This document shows positions 1 to 11,081 of a stretch of 64,000 nucleotides of DNA, piece after piece. Both the position numbers and the translations under genes were made by a program. Every line of letters begins with the position of its first letter. Within the stretch, counting starts at the first letter, position 1. A model generated the notes under the pieces. The model worked only from the letters and a program-made list of their open reading frames with translations. It was not told the origin of the DNA and did no database searches. The stretch is from Cyprinodon diabolis (taxonomy: Eukaryota; Chordata; Actinopteri; Cyprinodontiformes; Cyprinodontidae). The stretch lies in NCBI GenBank assembly GCA_030533445.1, contig CM060065.1, positions 47,685,964-47,749,963 on the forward strand, read 5' to 3'.

Positions 1-17
1 AAAGCCATAGGAATTGG

Positions 18-550
18 TAACCTGACTCCGCCAGATGGATTTGCTCCGCATATCCATCTGGAAACCTTCCGTTGAAGTAATTTTGGGAAGGGGCGAAAAT
101 ACTGGTTAGCTGATTGGCCTATGTTGGTGATAGACGGGCCAAATAAACCAATCAGATCAACGAAGCATATGACGTACTAACAGAGTGACGACGAAGAGGA
201 GCCAATTGATAGATCAAACTCTTGCCGAAACCAGTCGGGAGAAGAGCAAAAACATCTTTTCCTCTGAGAAAAGTGTTTTGCTCTTCTTTCAGTGAAGAAA
301 TACTCTGTAATTCCGATAAAATCTGCTCAATAGCCACGCTAACGCTAGTTTCATCGGCTGAAGCCGCCTTGTTCTTTAGATTGAACTGTCGCGCTTCTCG
401 TTGCGTCACACCTCAACCCGCCTCAAAGCCAACGCTGATTGGACCTTCGTTTGGTGAACGGCTCCAAATTTTTTTCAATGGAGAGTCTCCAGACTGATTA
501 GGGAGTGAAATCTTGAAAGCTCGCGAGATCAGGATGGTCTCACGAGGCTA
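18..550 (-). mobile_element. Non-autonomous DNA element carrying a RecQ-like helicase fragment (copy 1)
   Basis: The element is bounded by a perfect 9-bp direct repeat, AGGAATTGG, at 9-17 and 551-559. On the minus strand it starts TAGCCTCGTGAG and ends GTCAGGTTA, so the very ends form a short imperfect inverted repeat (TAGCC / TAACC). Both ends can fold: CTCGTGAG with CTCGCGAG near one end, and CCAGATGGAT with ATCCATCTGG near the other. A second copy with the same ends and its own 9-bp duplication lies at 50066-50626 in the opposite orientation, which confirms the borders. The superfamily is not clear to me; a 9-bp target duplication is compatible with MuDR- or Merlin-like elements but proves neither. 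Confidence 0.85.
152..409 (-). pseudogene. RecQ-like helicase N-terminal fragment inside the element
   Basis: An 85-codon open frame begins MTQREARQF and includes LKEEQNTFLRGKDVFALLPT followed by GFGKSLIYQL. The TGFGKS stretch is a Walker A (ATP-binding) motif in the setting typical of RecQ-family DNA helicases. Nothing downstream of motif I is present: no DEAH box and no RecQ-Ct. The fragment therefore cannot be an active helicase and is read as a piece of a larger element-encoded or captured gene. Relative to the copy at 50207-50467 it lacks a few residues after QNT. The upstream sequence is shared with that copy, so this is element sequence rather than a host exon. Confidence 0.7.
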
Positions 551-559
551 AGGAATTGG

Positions 560-2922
560 ACATTGGTCTTAAAGTGAACTTTTTAGTGAATGTGAATGTG
601 TGGCAGTGTGTCACGCTGGTGTGGACTTTGACTCGATTACCCGACTATATAGACTTGGGAAGCAGTGATTGACATTAGGAAAGCTTTCATCAGAAAACTG
701 CAGGAGCTCTACAGTAGTCATGATTTGTTTAGGCAGGCTAAGCAGCAGATTTAAAATCTTAAATTGAAAATTGCATTACTAATCATTTCCAGATCTGTCA
801 AACCACAGACTGAACATAACCATCTATAGCAAATGTTGGGTCCAAATTTACTACAAGGACCCTAATTGTGGACTTATACAAATATCTTGGAATACCAACA
901 GATTTACTCAGTTTCATGCTTTCAGGAGAAAATAGTTTCAGATTTTATCTGTGTTTGAAGTTATCCAACTTCATACACAGTTTAAATTAGCATTTATCTG
1001 CAAAGCAGTGGTGAGAAGTGATTTAGATATGCTGAGGAAAGAGCATATAAACTAGAAATTTACCCCAAAATGAAGATCAGCTAAGGAAGACCGAAGATGT
1101 AAAACAGTCATAAATGATTTGTCACAAAGATAAGGAGGAAACTGCTGTGAGGCAGATCCGGATGGACTGATCCAGTACCTCAACGTGTAAGGCTGCGGTT
1201 AGCTCCACCATGAGGAGGACAGAGCAAAGCTAACGGACTGATGCAGGACTGAGGAACCTCCTTCAAAGCAGAGCTTCTTTCATCCTGCAGATTTCCCAGC
1301 TGTTAGCAGGCGCTAATGGGTGGCCTTAAATGCAATGGCCGTCTCCTTTGCTGAGATAATGCTCTGATACGCCATCGGCTGAAGTTTAGTGGCTGCAAAT
1401 TGTTTTGTTTAAAAAAAACAAGAGCAGCAGAGGGAGGAAAATATCTATACAAAAAAAAAACACTGAGATATCAGAAGGAACAAAATATCTTATTTAGTTT
1501 CTGAGACAAACCGCTTTTTTTTTTATGAAATACTTCAAATAAACATGGTTTAACATGAAAACAAGAGAAAAAAAGCAGTTGTGCCTTTTTACATACAAAA
1601 CTATGCAAAGGTTTGTTTCTTTTCACAGTTTATTCTGTTTAATTTTATGTTTAAAACCACCAAATTATGTAAATACATTTTTTTTCCTTGCATGGTATAG
1701 AAGTAGGAATATGAAAATGGAAACTTTAGGTCGAATCTACTTTAGAAGCTGATTTTTTAACAAAACTATTATTTGATTATCATTGCAACACAGAATTTCT
1801 TTCATTAATACCCTGAACATTAATATTTCTGATTTGGATTGTGGATGCAGATTTTCTTCAAGGAGACACAATCTTCCCCCTTTTCTCCACATGTTGACCT
1901 AATTTCCAGAGATCTTCTGTCAGGAACATGAATTCATGAGTTTATCAGCTGCCGTGGGGGGTGGGGGGTGGGGTGTGTTTGCAAAAGGTTTGGATCCGTC
2001 CCTTCCTCCCTCCATGCATCTTTTAATTACACTTTAAAATGTACTGAAATCCAACGAATCCTTTATTCTCAAACTTAAAAGTTATAACGCTTTACAACCT
2101 GGTGGAGTATTTTATTTTGCATGTTAAGTTTAGAATAAATAACATGTAACTTTGACTCTTCAACACTGGTTGATTATCTGCTCTGTTCTGTAGCTTAAAG
2201 CTAGAGAGCAGCTTGGCTTTATTTATTTTATGAGTTGGAAAAATAGTTTGAACATGTTTTTAAGTGAGAAAGTCCACCTCCAAACATCCTCTATTCATCA
2301 GTTCACCAGGATTATGATCCCACCGAAGTATTCAGTTCTTGTACGGAGCGCCAGACCTCCAGCATACCGCCGGGTGGCAGCGCTGGAAATCCCCGCTGAA
2401 AGCTCTCTGCTGCGGCCAGCCTGTGGGGGATTTTCTGCTGGTTCATAGCGGCTGGAATTAAATAGAAAGAGTTTTTAGGGTTTGTGGTAAAAACCTCAAG
2501 GACCAGAATATACAATTAAATATTTTCCATCTACCGGTTTTAACATTTATGGTTAGTTTGGGTATTTATAAACTGTTTCTCTATAGTTCATAAAAATGTT
2601 TTAGTGCGGCAATAATGATCAGGGGTCGCTCTCTGTTCCTTCTACATAACAATCCATTCTTCCTGCTTTATTTTTTAAACCTTTGAGGTTTAACTCCTTG
2701 ATATTTATATATTTTTCATATGCAGAATGTCTGCAGAAGCGATGGAAGCTTGCAGGTAGTGTCTGTATCCCCCCAAAAAACTTCTTGATCAGCTTTTCTG
2801 ACTGGTTGACGCTTCGGCATCCAGCTGCAAAAGTTCAATTTTCTGAACTATTGTGTGAAACGCGCTGATGCTTCTCTACAGACGCTCCAACAAGCCCCTT
2901 CCCCCCCTAGACTTTGCATGTA
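560..2922. other. Intronic / intergenic sequence without a recognised gene
   Basis: This is AT-rich sequence with short A and T runs and a G-rich patch around 1955-1978. A locally GC-rich stretch at about 2340-2450 has open frames on both strands, but I recognise no protein there. No splice-bounded exon with a family match was found. Confidence 0.5.
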
Positions 2923-3501
2923 CACTGCAAAAAATTGAAATCTAAATAAATTATTGTTTCTTCAAATAAGTGCATTTTTTCATGAATTTAGGAGGTAAGT
3001 GAAACACTTTGCCAAGAGAACAAGACAAATTACATTTATAATAGAACAAACAATTACATTGTCTTATTTAAGTGCATATAATCTCATTATCTTATTTTAA
3101 TGGTAAAAATATTCAGTCTATTGGCAGATCATCATATTTACCTGCTCAAATTAATGGTAAATACACTTAATTTAAGAACTTGCTTTCTTATAGTAGTAGC
3201 AATTTAAAATTTATTCACTGGAAAAATTATCTAGAAGTAAGTAAAAATGTCTTAAATTAAGTGGATTTACCCTTAATTTGAGTAGGTAAATGAGATGATT
3301 TGCTAATGGAATTAGTATTTTACTCTTGAAATAAATTATTTAGATAAAATTGAATTAAAATTAGGCAATGTAGTTGTTTTTTCTTATTTTAAATGTAAAT
3401 TTTCTTGTTCCATTGGCAAAGTGTCTCACCTCCTTAATTCAAGAAAAAATGCACTTATGTTAAGAAAAAAATGACTTATTGAGATTAAATTTTTTCGCAG
3501 T
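2923..3501. mobile_element. Two adjacent CACTG-type MITE copies
   Basis: CACTGCAAAAAATTGAAATC at 2923 opens one copy. CACTGGAAAAATTATCTAG at 3216 opens a second, which ends at 3501 with TTTTTTCGCAGT. The interior has mirrored motifs (AAATAAGTGCA, TTTGCCAATGGAAC, GAGGTAA, TTAATTTGAG), so each copy is nearly self-complementary and AT-rich. The same family recurs at 8301, 28158, 28662, 28942 and about 55600. No coding capacity. The family resembles short CACTGCAAAAA-ended MITEs that are common in fish; the superfamily was not determined. Confidence 0.75.
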
Positions 3502-5743
3502 CTGGATGGTTCCTTGGCTGGTCCCCTTTAATTTCGTTTTAAACATCAATCTTTGTACTAAAATATAATTTCTGTCTGATTTGTGGACATTAACATCGAA
3601 AGAGAAGCATCATCTCCTGGTCAGACCCTGGAATTCAGTGAAAGGGTGGAGTCAGAGTAAAAAAATATGCAAGAGGGGGGGTCACTCCAGTGGCTGGAAG
3701 TTGGAGGGGATTTCGCTGGGATTTGGAGGGAAGTGGGCTGCCATTCAGCTGGCGCTTGACTGGGAAGGGCCAGTTTGAAAGGCTGCTACTGTATGTCTAA
3801 ATGGTTTTTGCAGAGTAAATCAGACGCCTTAATCCCCGAAAACATGGCCGGCCTGAACGCAGCTTTAGATTTATGTTAAAATAATAGATATTTTTTTAAA
3901 AAGCCCTATCGGTCAATCTCTAACTGTTTGTTATAGTTTTTAATCGCTCCCTTGACTATAATTTAGTGAAAGAGAAACAACAATTCATCGATCTGTATCA
4001 AATATATCCATTAAATGGTTTATGATACATTTATGTTGACGGAAAATAATTGGTCATCATTAGAATATGCTATCTCTGGCATAAAATAGCCTGAATGTTT
4101 TTATTTGTTATTAAGAAAAATGCTGTTTTTAAGTCTAATGCCTGAGTTGTGATGTAGATGTATGTTAGATGGATGTAGGACACCGATTACAAATATATAA
4201 ATTGAACTGAATCAAAATCATATCAGGACAAATGTTTTGATTATAGAAAACCTATATTGTCGTTCAAACGTGTCGAATCCTAATTTCTCTCACCTCTAAA
4301 TGAAGCTATGTTATCTTGAGGGTAATAAAAAAACAAAAACAATTTAAATGTTGAAAAAAATGGTAGCAAATTTTGTCATCATGTATTGAGCAGAACATGC
4401 CATGTGTCAATTTTTGATTGATGATTATTTTTTAAATCTGTGCCAAAGCAGCCTTAAGCCATCTGAGAGAATATGGATGGTCTTTATGAAAGTAGCTTCA
4501 TCTAAAAGCTTCTTACACAGCTATATAAGCTATACACATGAATCTCAGAGGGCTGATTTTAAATCTTTGCACAGTGTCAAACTGCAGCTCAGATGTAAAT
4601 GTTCTGAAGGCCGTTTGGTTCAGATTAAATGTTCATCAGCGAATCAGCTCTCACTGCTGTAAATAACCTCCATGGTTGCTCTTGGGCGCCGTGTGCCGCT
4701 CCTGCACGGCTGAACTGCTTCAGCTACAGTTAAGAACGGAGCTAAAAGAAGCAGCAGAGCGTAGTGCCATACTACTGTGGAGGTCAGGAGAATGCAGAGC
4801 TGCCGTTTCTGCTGCAGCATGTCAGCCCTCATGAACGTCATCGTTTTACAGTCCTGGCAGCAGATGAGCTGCAGTTAAGGCATGTCTGACAGGTGACCTC
4901 TTGATCCTCACGCGCCCCTTCGCATAGGAGGGTCCTCCTGAGGCTTCCGCCTTTAGAGGAACGGATGAAAAGTAAAGGATCAGGATTGAATAGGTGTTTT
5001 TATTCGAAGAGCCTTTAAAGTTCAGGAGAGGAAGCTGCCTGGTTGCAGGTTTTCACAGTTAGCATCAACAGTACTTCATGGTTATGGGCTGAGCTGAGCA
5101 TTAATGTTTCGTCGCTTCATGCAGTTCAGTGCATTAATGCTGCACTAAGAACAGTTCACCCAAATGTGTTTAAACATCATCCTGGTCTGTATCAGCTGCA
5201 CTTCTGCAGAACCTCCTTAACAGTTCTGGTTACTGTGAGTCAGCAATGGCTGCCTGCTGCAACACAACACAGATGATTTACTTTGGGTCTGAAAATGCAA
5301 TGACTTTTTTACAGCTTAAGACAGAGTGAAGGTGTTGAGATCAAAAGGTCAGAAGACTTTGGTTTGTCTCCTCAGACGGTCGGTGCTCAGCAGCGGAAAT
5401 GTGGGGCAGCAGAGCCGATATAGCAGAAGCCTTCTTATTTTCTCTCAGTCTGACTGTGAAATAGACGTAATCTTCTGCTATTTGAGGCCACTGCTTTTTT
5501 CCCAACCTCAGAATAATGACATTTTCATTCATAACTTCTCTTTTTTTACTTTATATAATTAAAATTGTATATACATCTTTGATTTGCTTTTCCTTCACAC
5601 TGTTTGAACAGCAGTTTGATAGGATTTTGTCCCATTCCTCCTATCAGAAGCGCACCTACAGCAATGGGAGCTCCGATTTTTCCTGGCTGTATCTGGAGCA
5701 GCCGACAGTCAGTCTGAGAAGCTGTAGTGAAGTGAATATAAAT
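3502..5743. other. Intronic / intergenic sequence without a recognised gene
   Basis: AT-rich sequence with only short chance open frames. None has a family match or flanking splice sites that I could join to shank2. Confidence 0.5.
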
Positions 5744-6466
5744 TAGGGATGCACGATATTGGGATTTTGGCCGATATCCGATATGCCGATATTTTAAAAC
5801 TCATGTAGCCGATAACCGATATCGATACAGATGTTAAAGCTGGACAAAAATAAGTAGTCATTGAAAATAGCAGTTTTGTTATCCATTTCTGACACTTTGA
5901 AAAATAATATACTCAAATATATTTTCATATGCTGATATCAAATAGATTTTTAAAAACGCGGTATATCGATCTATTTTACTTTCAAAATCTCGTGAAATTT
6001 CATCGTTCTGTTACAAACTCTCGTGATATTTTGCAAATTCTTGTGAGATTTTGTTAGTAAAATAGATCAATACCGCGTCAATATATCAACATATAAAAAT
6101 ATGGCAAAATGTTGTGAATTTTCGGGGGATTTCGTAGCATAACGATGACATATAGCAATATTTCATTAGTCAAAGAGATTGATATGATGTTTTTAAATGG
6201 CAATATATCAGCATATGAAGATATTGTGATATTTTAATGTATCAATATTTTTTCCTTCATCTTTAGAAGTTTTTAAGTCTGTAAAAAAGAAGTTTTTTTT
6301 GGGAAGAATAAGAAGTAGTATTTATTTATTTTTTTTAGACTTTAGAAACTCAGATGCTGATCAAATATCGGGTTAAATATCGGTGGGGTGGCCGATGTCC
6401 GATATTCAGTTTTAAGGCCGATACAGGCCGATACCGATAGGGGGCCGATTATATCGTGCACCCCTA
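5744..6466. mobile_element. DNA element with TAGGGATGCACGATAT terminal inverted repeats
   Basis: The left end TAGGGATGCACGATAT and the right end ATATCGTGCACCCCTA are inverted repeats. They continue inward as repeated 'GCCGATATCCGATAT'-like words on the left and 'CCGATACCGATAGG' on the right. The middle is AT-rich and contains mirrored ATATCAATATAT-type words. There is no open frame. Ends of this type are widespread in fish genomes and are usually classed as hAT-like, but I could not find a clean target duplication here. Confidence 0.75.
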
Positions 6467-8300
6467 CTAAATATCTCTGATAAGTGCACTTTGTGAAGAT
6501 TGGTGACTGTTTCAATTAATTATTGAACATTGCTGATGTTATTTAAAATGCAAACCTATAAAAAAAATTAAATTAAATTTTCTGGTGTGATTGGAGACTT
6601 TTGGTCCTCCTTTGTTTCTTAGTGAGGCGTACCGCAGGCATTGTTTCACTTTTATATCCAATGAACAGCAAAAGGCCAGTAAAGACATGTTTGAAGAATA
6701 AATGTTTAAAAGTTGCTGTTAATAGTTGGTCGTTGTCTCTTCTGCTTCGGTGAGAAGTCATGTCCTTCTAGCAGGGCAGAACATGTGTGATATCCTCCCT
6801 GCTCATGTGTTTCACTTGCTGCATCTGCATGTTTGCTGTGTAGGTAGCTGGAGTGGAGCATATACTCTCTTATATAACACAGAACTTTGGCCAGGAGAGG
6901 GATGTGTGACCTGAGTACCATGCAGATGCATCTGCCTACCCATGGCCTCCAGCTCTGTGTGCGTATGGGGGTTAGCACACCCTGTCACTTGTGCAGTTAA
7001 CTTGCACAAGCAGCTCTCACTGGGAGGCTTTTCTCTTTGCCGTGCACCAACTGCATCTCTAAGCTATTGTCAGAGACCTCTTACCCTGTCCTCTCCCTGC
7101 AGACATTTGCCTTAATGACAAGGTCAGTTTGTAATTCAGAGATAAAGTCACAGAAGTAGAACTGGATACCTTTAATCTGTGGAAGGGTTTAGCCAAACAT
7201 TGCTCAAAGCCTGTGTTTTGTTCTTATGAGCTGTATTCATAAAGCAAAAACTTTTTTCAAGTAAAGCCAGATCTGACCTCCAGCAGCAGCCAAACCCTGA
7301 CCATTACCCTCTCTCTCTCCCAGTGAGTTTTGATCCTTCCTCTGGTAAATTCATACTTTCTTTGATGCAACCTAGACCACTGTTTGCAGCAACTGCTCAG
7401 ATTTCTAACAGTAGAAGCTGTTCTTGAATGCATCGTACAGTTCTAACCAATCCACTGCTATAAAACAAAGTTGTATGCAGATAGTAGTTTTAAAAGTTTT
7501 TGCAGAAGAAGCTGTCAGCATCATTTATAAACCAGTCTGTAACGGTAAACGCAGCCCCCTGTCGTTCGTTGGCCTACATTCTCTCTGCGCCAGGTACCGC
7601 TCGTCGTTGTCTAACTTATTCATGGACAAGCTCAGTTTTTACGCCACGTTGGTTTTTCCAAAGATTTGAGCAGATTAAAAGTGAAACTAAAGAGTTTTAA
7701 ACCAGCTGCTCCAATCGTTTTCCTCGGTCTGTTGGTTACCATTAGCCTCCGACTCACGATAAGCAGTTCAAGTTCTAAGATGGAAGCAGTATCCTGCTTG
7801 GTTTCTGAAGTGGAATGAACTGCTTATGGATGGGGACTGGGTGATGTTTAACTGAAGCAGTGAAGGACACAGTGTTGTAGTTATAGTGTTTCTTCAGAAG
7901 GTGTGCCTCAGAGATCCATATCCGGTCACCTTCTTTTCATAGTTGGGGCAGAATGCGTCTGATGTAAAATCACATTTTTATGCAGATTAATTAGTTATTT
8001 TGTTTCTACTCAGGGCTGGACTTAATCTAAAACTTTTTGTTAAAAAGTGGTCAAGCTGAATTGGTGTATGTTTCCGGAGCCAGGACGCCTCAAAGATCCC
8101 ATTTATTATAACATAGTGCTGTTTCACTGAGATAAATATCGAGGCTTCTTTGATCAATTACTCTCTGAATTGTGTTTTCATTATGAAAGAAGTTGTATTT
8201 TTCATATGGTGCTAGAAAATAGCTTTGTGGTTCAGCTTGGTGCATGCACAACGGATTTTTCACAATGGATGCTAGACTCTGTCTTCTCTGATGTTAATTA
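6467..8300. other. Intronic / intergenic sequence without a recognised gene
   Basis: Mixed-composition sequence. The open frames at about 6573-7009 and 7424-7700 overlap on both strands and match no family I know. Confidence 0.5.
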
Positions 8301-8592
8301 GACTGGAAAAATGATCTAGAAATAAGTAAAATATTTCTTAAATTAAGTGTAATTTACCCTTAATTTGAGTAGGTAAATGAGATAGTTTGCCAATGGAATG
8401 AGTATTTTTACTCTTAAAATAAGATAATTAGATAATATGCACATGAAATAAGACAATGCAATTGTATTTTCTTATTTTAGGTGTAAATTGTCTTGTTCCA
8501 TTGGCAACATTTTTCTTTTACCTCCTCGGTCCAACACAAATGTACTTATTTTAAGAAAAAATGACTGATCTAGATTTTTATTTTTTCCAGTG
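8301..8592. mobile_element. CACTG-type MITE copy
   Basis: Begins GACTGGAAAAATGATCTAG and ends ATTTTTTCCAGTG. The interior carries the family words TTAATTTGAGTAGGTAAATGAG, TTGCCAATGGAA and CTTATTTTAGGTGTAAATTG, in the order seen in the copies at 3216 and 28158. No open frame. Confidence 0.75.
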
Positions 8593-9967
8593 TAAATAAT
8601 ACAACATGTCCACACAGTAGTGTTATTTATCCTCCCAGGAGGGATGGCCTGGTCTGGCTGCCCAATGGTTAACTGTTATTTACACTTGCCTTTACGCTGA
8701 GAAATGTTTACCTTTCCTTTTTCTTTCTGTCCCTTTCGCTTGGACAAAATGTACCAGTTTTTCATAGTTTTTAGGCTGTTGTGTTGTATTGATTGCTGCC
8801 TCTGGGACAGAGGGAAGGAGTTATTTCATTCATCCTATTTCATCTTATCCTGGTTAAAAAAGTGAAATAAAACAAATCAGATAAAACAAACGAGTATGAT
8901 TTCAGATGATATAAGTTATCAGCCAGAACACTAATAATAATGTGGATATTATCCTGAATCAGTGTATCCCTAATAGAAAATGACTGCCTGTTGTCTTCCT
9001 AGGAGTTTTAAACTTTAACAGTTCATATAACTCTTCATAATCTGTTGCCCTTTTTTACTGCTGTATGTGTTGATTAGAGATCATCTGGTTTGGATTAGAA
9101 GCAATAATTAAAAGGACATATTTATGTTTCTGCATCTGTGTTCAAGGATCATGAGATAAACAAAGATTTATGTTGCTCAAATGTCACCTCATCCTGTGAT
9201 CTGGAGGACCTGTGGAAACCCAAACCAGGTCTTTCATAGAACTGTTACCAAAGGAAAAGCCCATAAGGCGACTTAGAGACTAAAAATGCATCACTGGTTC
9301 ATGATCTGATGGTTCATTACAATTTATCTTTTTTTTTTATTTTATGACATCTGCTTATTTTGTAGTTTTAATGAAAGCTGATCTCTGGTTTTCCTCCTTA
9401 CTGACGTCTGAGATCATTTTAATACATTTTTCAGATTATTATGTTTTTGTTTGATTTTATTGTTTTCTGCATGTTTATCAGATGTTTTATCTTTAAGACG
9501 TCATCTGCAAATATAACTGAAGTGCTTTTCAAAAACCAGGAAATCAACATCAGTTCATTTTTTTTTTCTTTTCTATTATTAGTCCGTAAAGACAAGTGAT
9601 AAACTTTGAGGGTTGAAGTTTGAGCTTAAGAAGAAAAAAATTAGGAGGAATATTAATATATTTTTCTGCATTAAACTTTTCATTTCGTTCTGCAAGCATC
9701 ACTTGGAATCAGAGCCTCAGATGTGAGTTTCTCTTTACGTTTGAACCCAACAGATTCACACTTTCTGCACCACAAACCTCAGGAACCAAATCAGTAAAAT
9801 GCCGTGAAAGAACGGGTCAGGATTAAAACACAGCTACTAAAGACGAGTCTGGATTATCTCCGCAGGATTTTCATTTGCTACAGATATAGCTGAAATCCCA
9901 CAGCTACAACGTCTGCTCACATAAATACCTGAATACTTAAACTTTTTATCTAAAAAGAAATGAAAAC
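8593..9967. other. Intronic / intergenic sequence without a recognised gene
   Basis: AT-rich sequence with T-rich runs at about 9330-9350 and 9557-9570. Nothing recognised. Confidence 0.5.
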
Positions 9968-10062
9968 AATTAATTCACTTTATTTATATAGCACCAAAGG
10001 CACTTTACAGACTATTTAATCAGATCCTATAGTTAGATTGGTTCAACACAAAGATGAAAGGC
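9968..10062 (-). mobile_element. L2-type LINE 3'-tail fragment
   Basis: The words CACTTTATTTATATAGCACC, AGGCACTTTACAG, AATCAGATCCTATAGTTAGATTGG match the start of the L2 3' UTR seen at 40062-40150 in the same order. Only the 3' end of the element remains, as expected for a 5'-truncated LINE insertion. Confidence 0.65.
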
Positions 10063-10302
10063 TAATTTCTGTCTCATGTTGCTTAAATATATTTAAAAGG
10101 GCCGAAACAATTAATAGGATTAATCAGATTAATCAATAAATAAACATCCTCTACTTTAGTAATCAATGAAACATTTATTGGTGTATACAGACTGTAAAAC
10201 AGGCCTTTAGCTGATAGAAATTATACCAAGATTGTAAAGAAATATATATAAACATTTTGCATTTAAGATAAAAATGTTTTCTCATGTCAATCTGCTCTAT
10301 CC

Positions 10303-10931
10303 TACGGAAGAGGATTAGGGCCAGTGGATAAAAAAAAAAAAAAGTTAACAGATTTTTAAATTTTATTTCAGTTTAGTATGGGAATTTCTCAGATTAAAGT
10401 CAGAATTCTGACTTTTTTCTCAGAATTCTGACTTTAATCTGAGAATTCTGACTTTTTTTCTCAGAATTCTGACTTTAATCTGAGAATTCTGACTTTATTT
10501 TCAGAATTCTGACTTTTTTTCTCAGAATTCTGACTTTAATCTGAGAATTCTGACTTTTTTCTCAGAATTCTGACTTTTTTCCATAGCCATGTCTGACTAG
10601 CTCTCTTATTTTAATGACTTTTCTGCTCCTCCATTAATGAGGGGACCCCTCGGACAAAGTTGCCTAATTCCGTCATTTTCCACCAATGTGTCACCGGCCA
10701 CCTCAAACAACTCCCATCTCTGTCAGTGAGGCTGAGAGCTCCTACATCTCTTCCTTCATGGTGCCCATCTACATTAAGATCCAAAATTCTGAGATTAAAG
10801 TCAGAATTCTGAGAAAAAAGTCAGAATTCTGAGATTAAATTCAGAATTCTGACTTTTTTCCCATACTAAACTGAAATAAAATGTAAAAATCAGTGAACTT
10901 TTTTTTTCAGTGTCCCTAATCCTCTTCTGTA
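10303..10931. mobile_element. MITE with TACGGAAGAGG terminal inverted repeats, nested in a hAT MITE
   Basis: The left end TACGGAAGAGGATTAGGGCC is mirrored by CCCTAATCCTCTTCTGTA at the right end. The inverted repeat continues for about 75 bp, through an A run and GTTTAGTATG / CATACTAAAC. It is flanked by CTATCC at 10297-10302 and again at 10932-10937. The interior is a tandem array of CAGAATTCTGAC-type palindromes plus about 200 bp of unrecognised sequence at 10582-10780. A shorter copy is at 26250-26544. Confidence 0.85.
10393..10580. repeat. Tandem array of CAGAATTCTGACTTT units
   Basis: Repeated CAGAATTCTGACTTTTTTCT and GAGAATTCTGACTTTAATCT units make a near-palindromic tandem array around EcoRI-like GAATTC cores. 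The same words return in inverted order at 10785-10860 and in the second MITE copy at about 26335-26475, so the array is part of that MITE family. Confidence 0.8.
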
Positions 10932-11081
10932 CTATCCAGAACTCCTCAAGTGTAAAAGTTTTAGTTTAATCTGGTTTAATTTAATAAAAAAAATCTTCTT
11001 TAAGGAACCTTTGACTATCTGTTTATTAATTGAAAAATATTCAGTGGAATAATCAATTTGCAAAATAACCGTTAGCTGCCT

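Larger units (their letters stand above)
10098..11081 (-). mobile_element. Old hAT-type MITE, interrupted by a nested element
   Basis: AGGGCCGAAACAATTAATAG at 10098 and a decayed end near 11081 (AAATAACCGTTAGCTGCC) match, in reverse orientation, the intact element at 13928-14251. Shared interior stretches include the ACATTTTGCAT, CTCTATCCAGRACTCCTC and CTTCTTTAAGGAACCT regions. The element is split at 10303-10931 by a different MITE. The intact relative shows the joined empty site. Confidence 0.75.
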
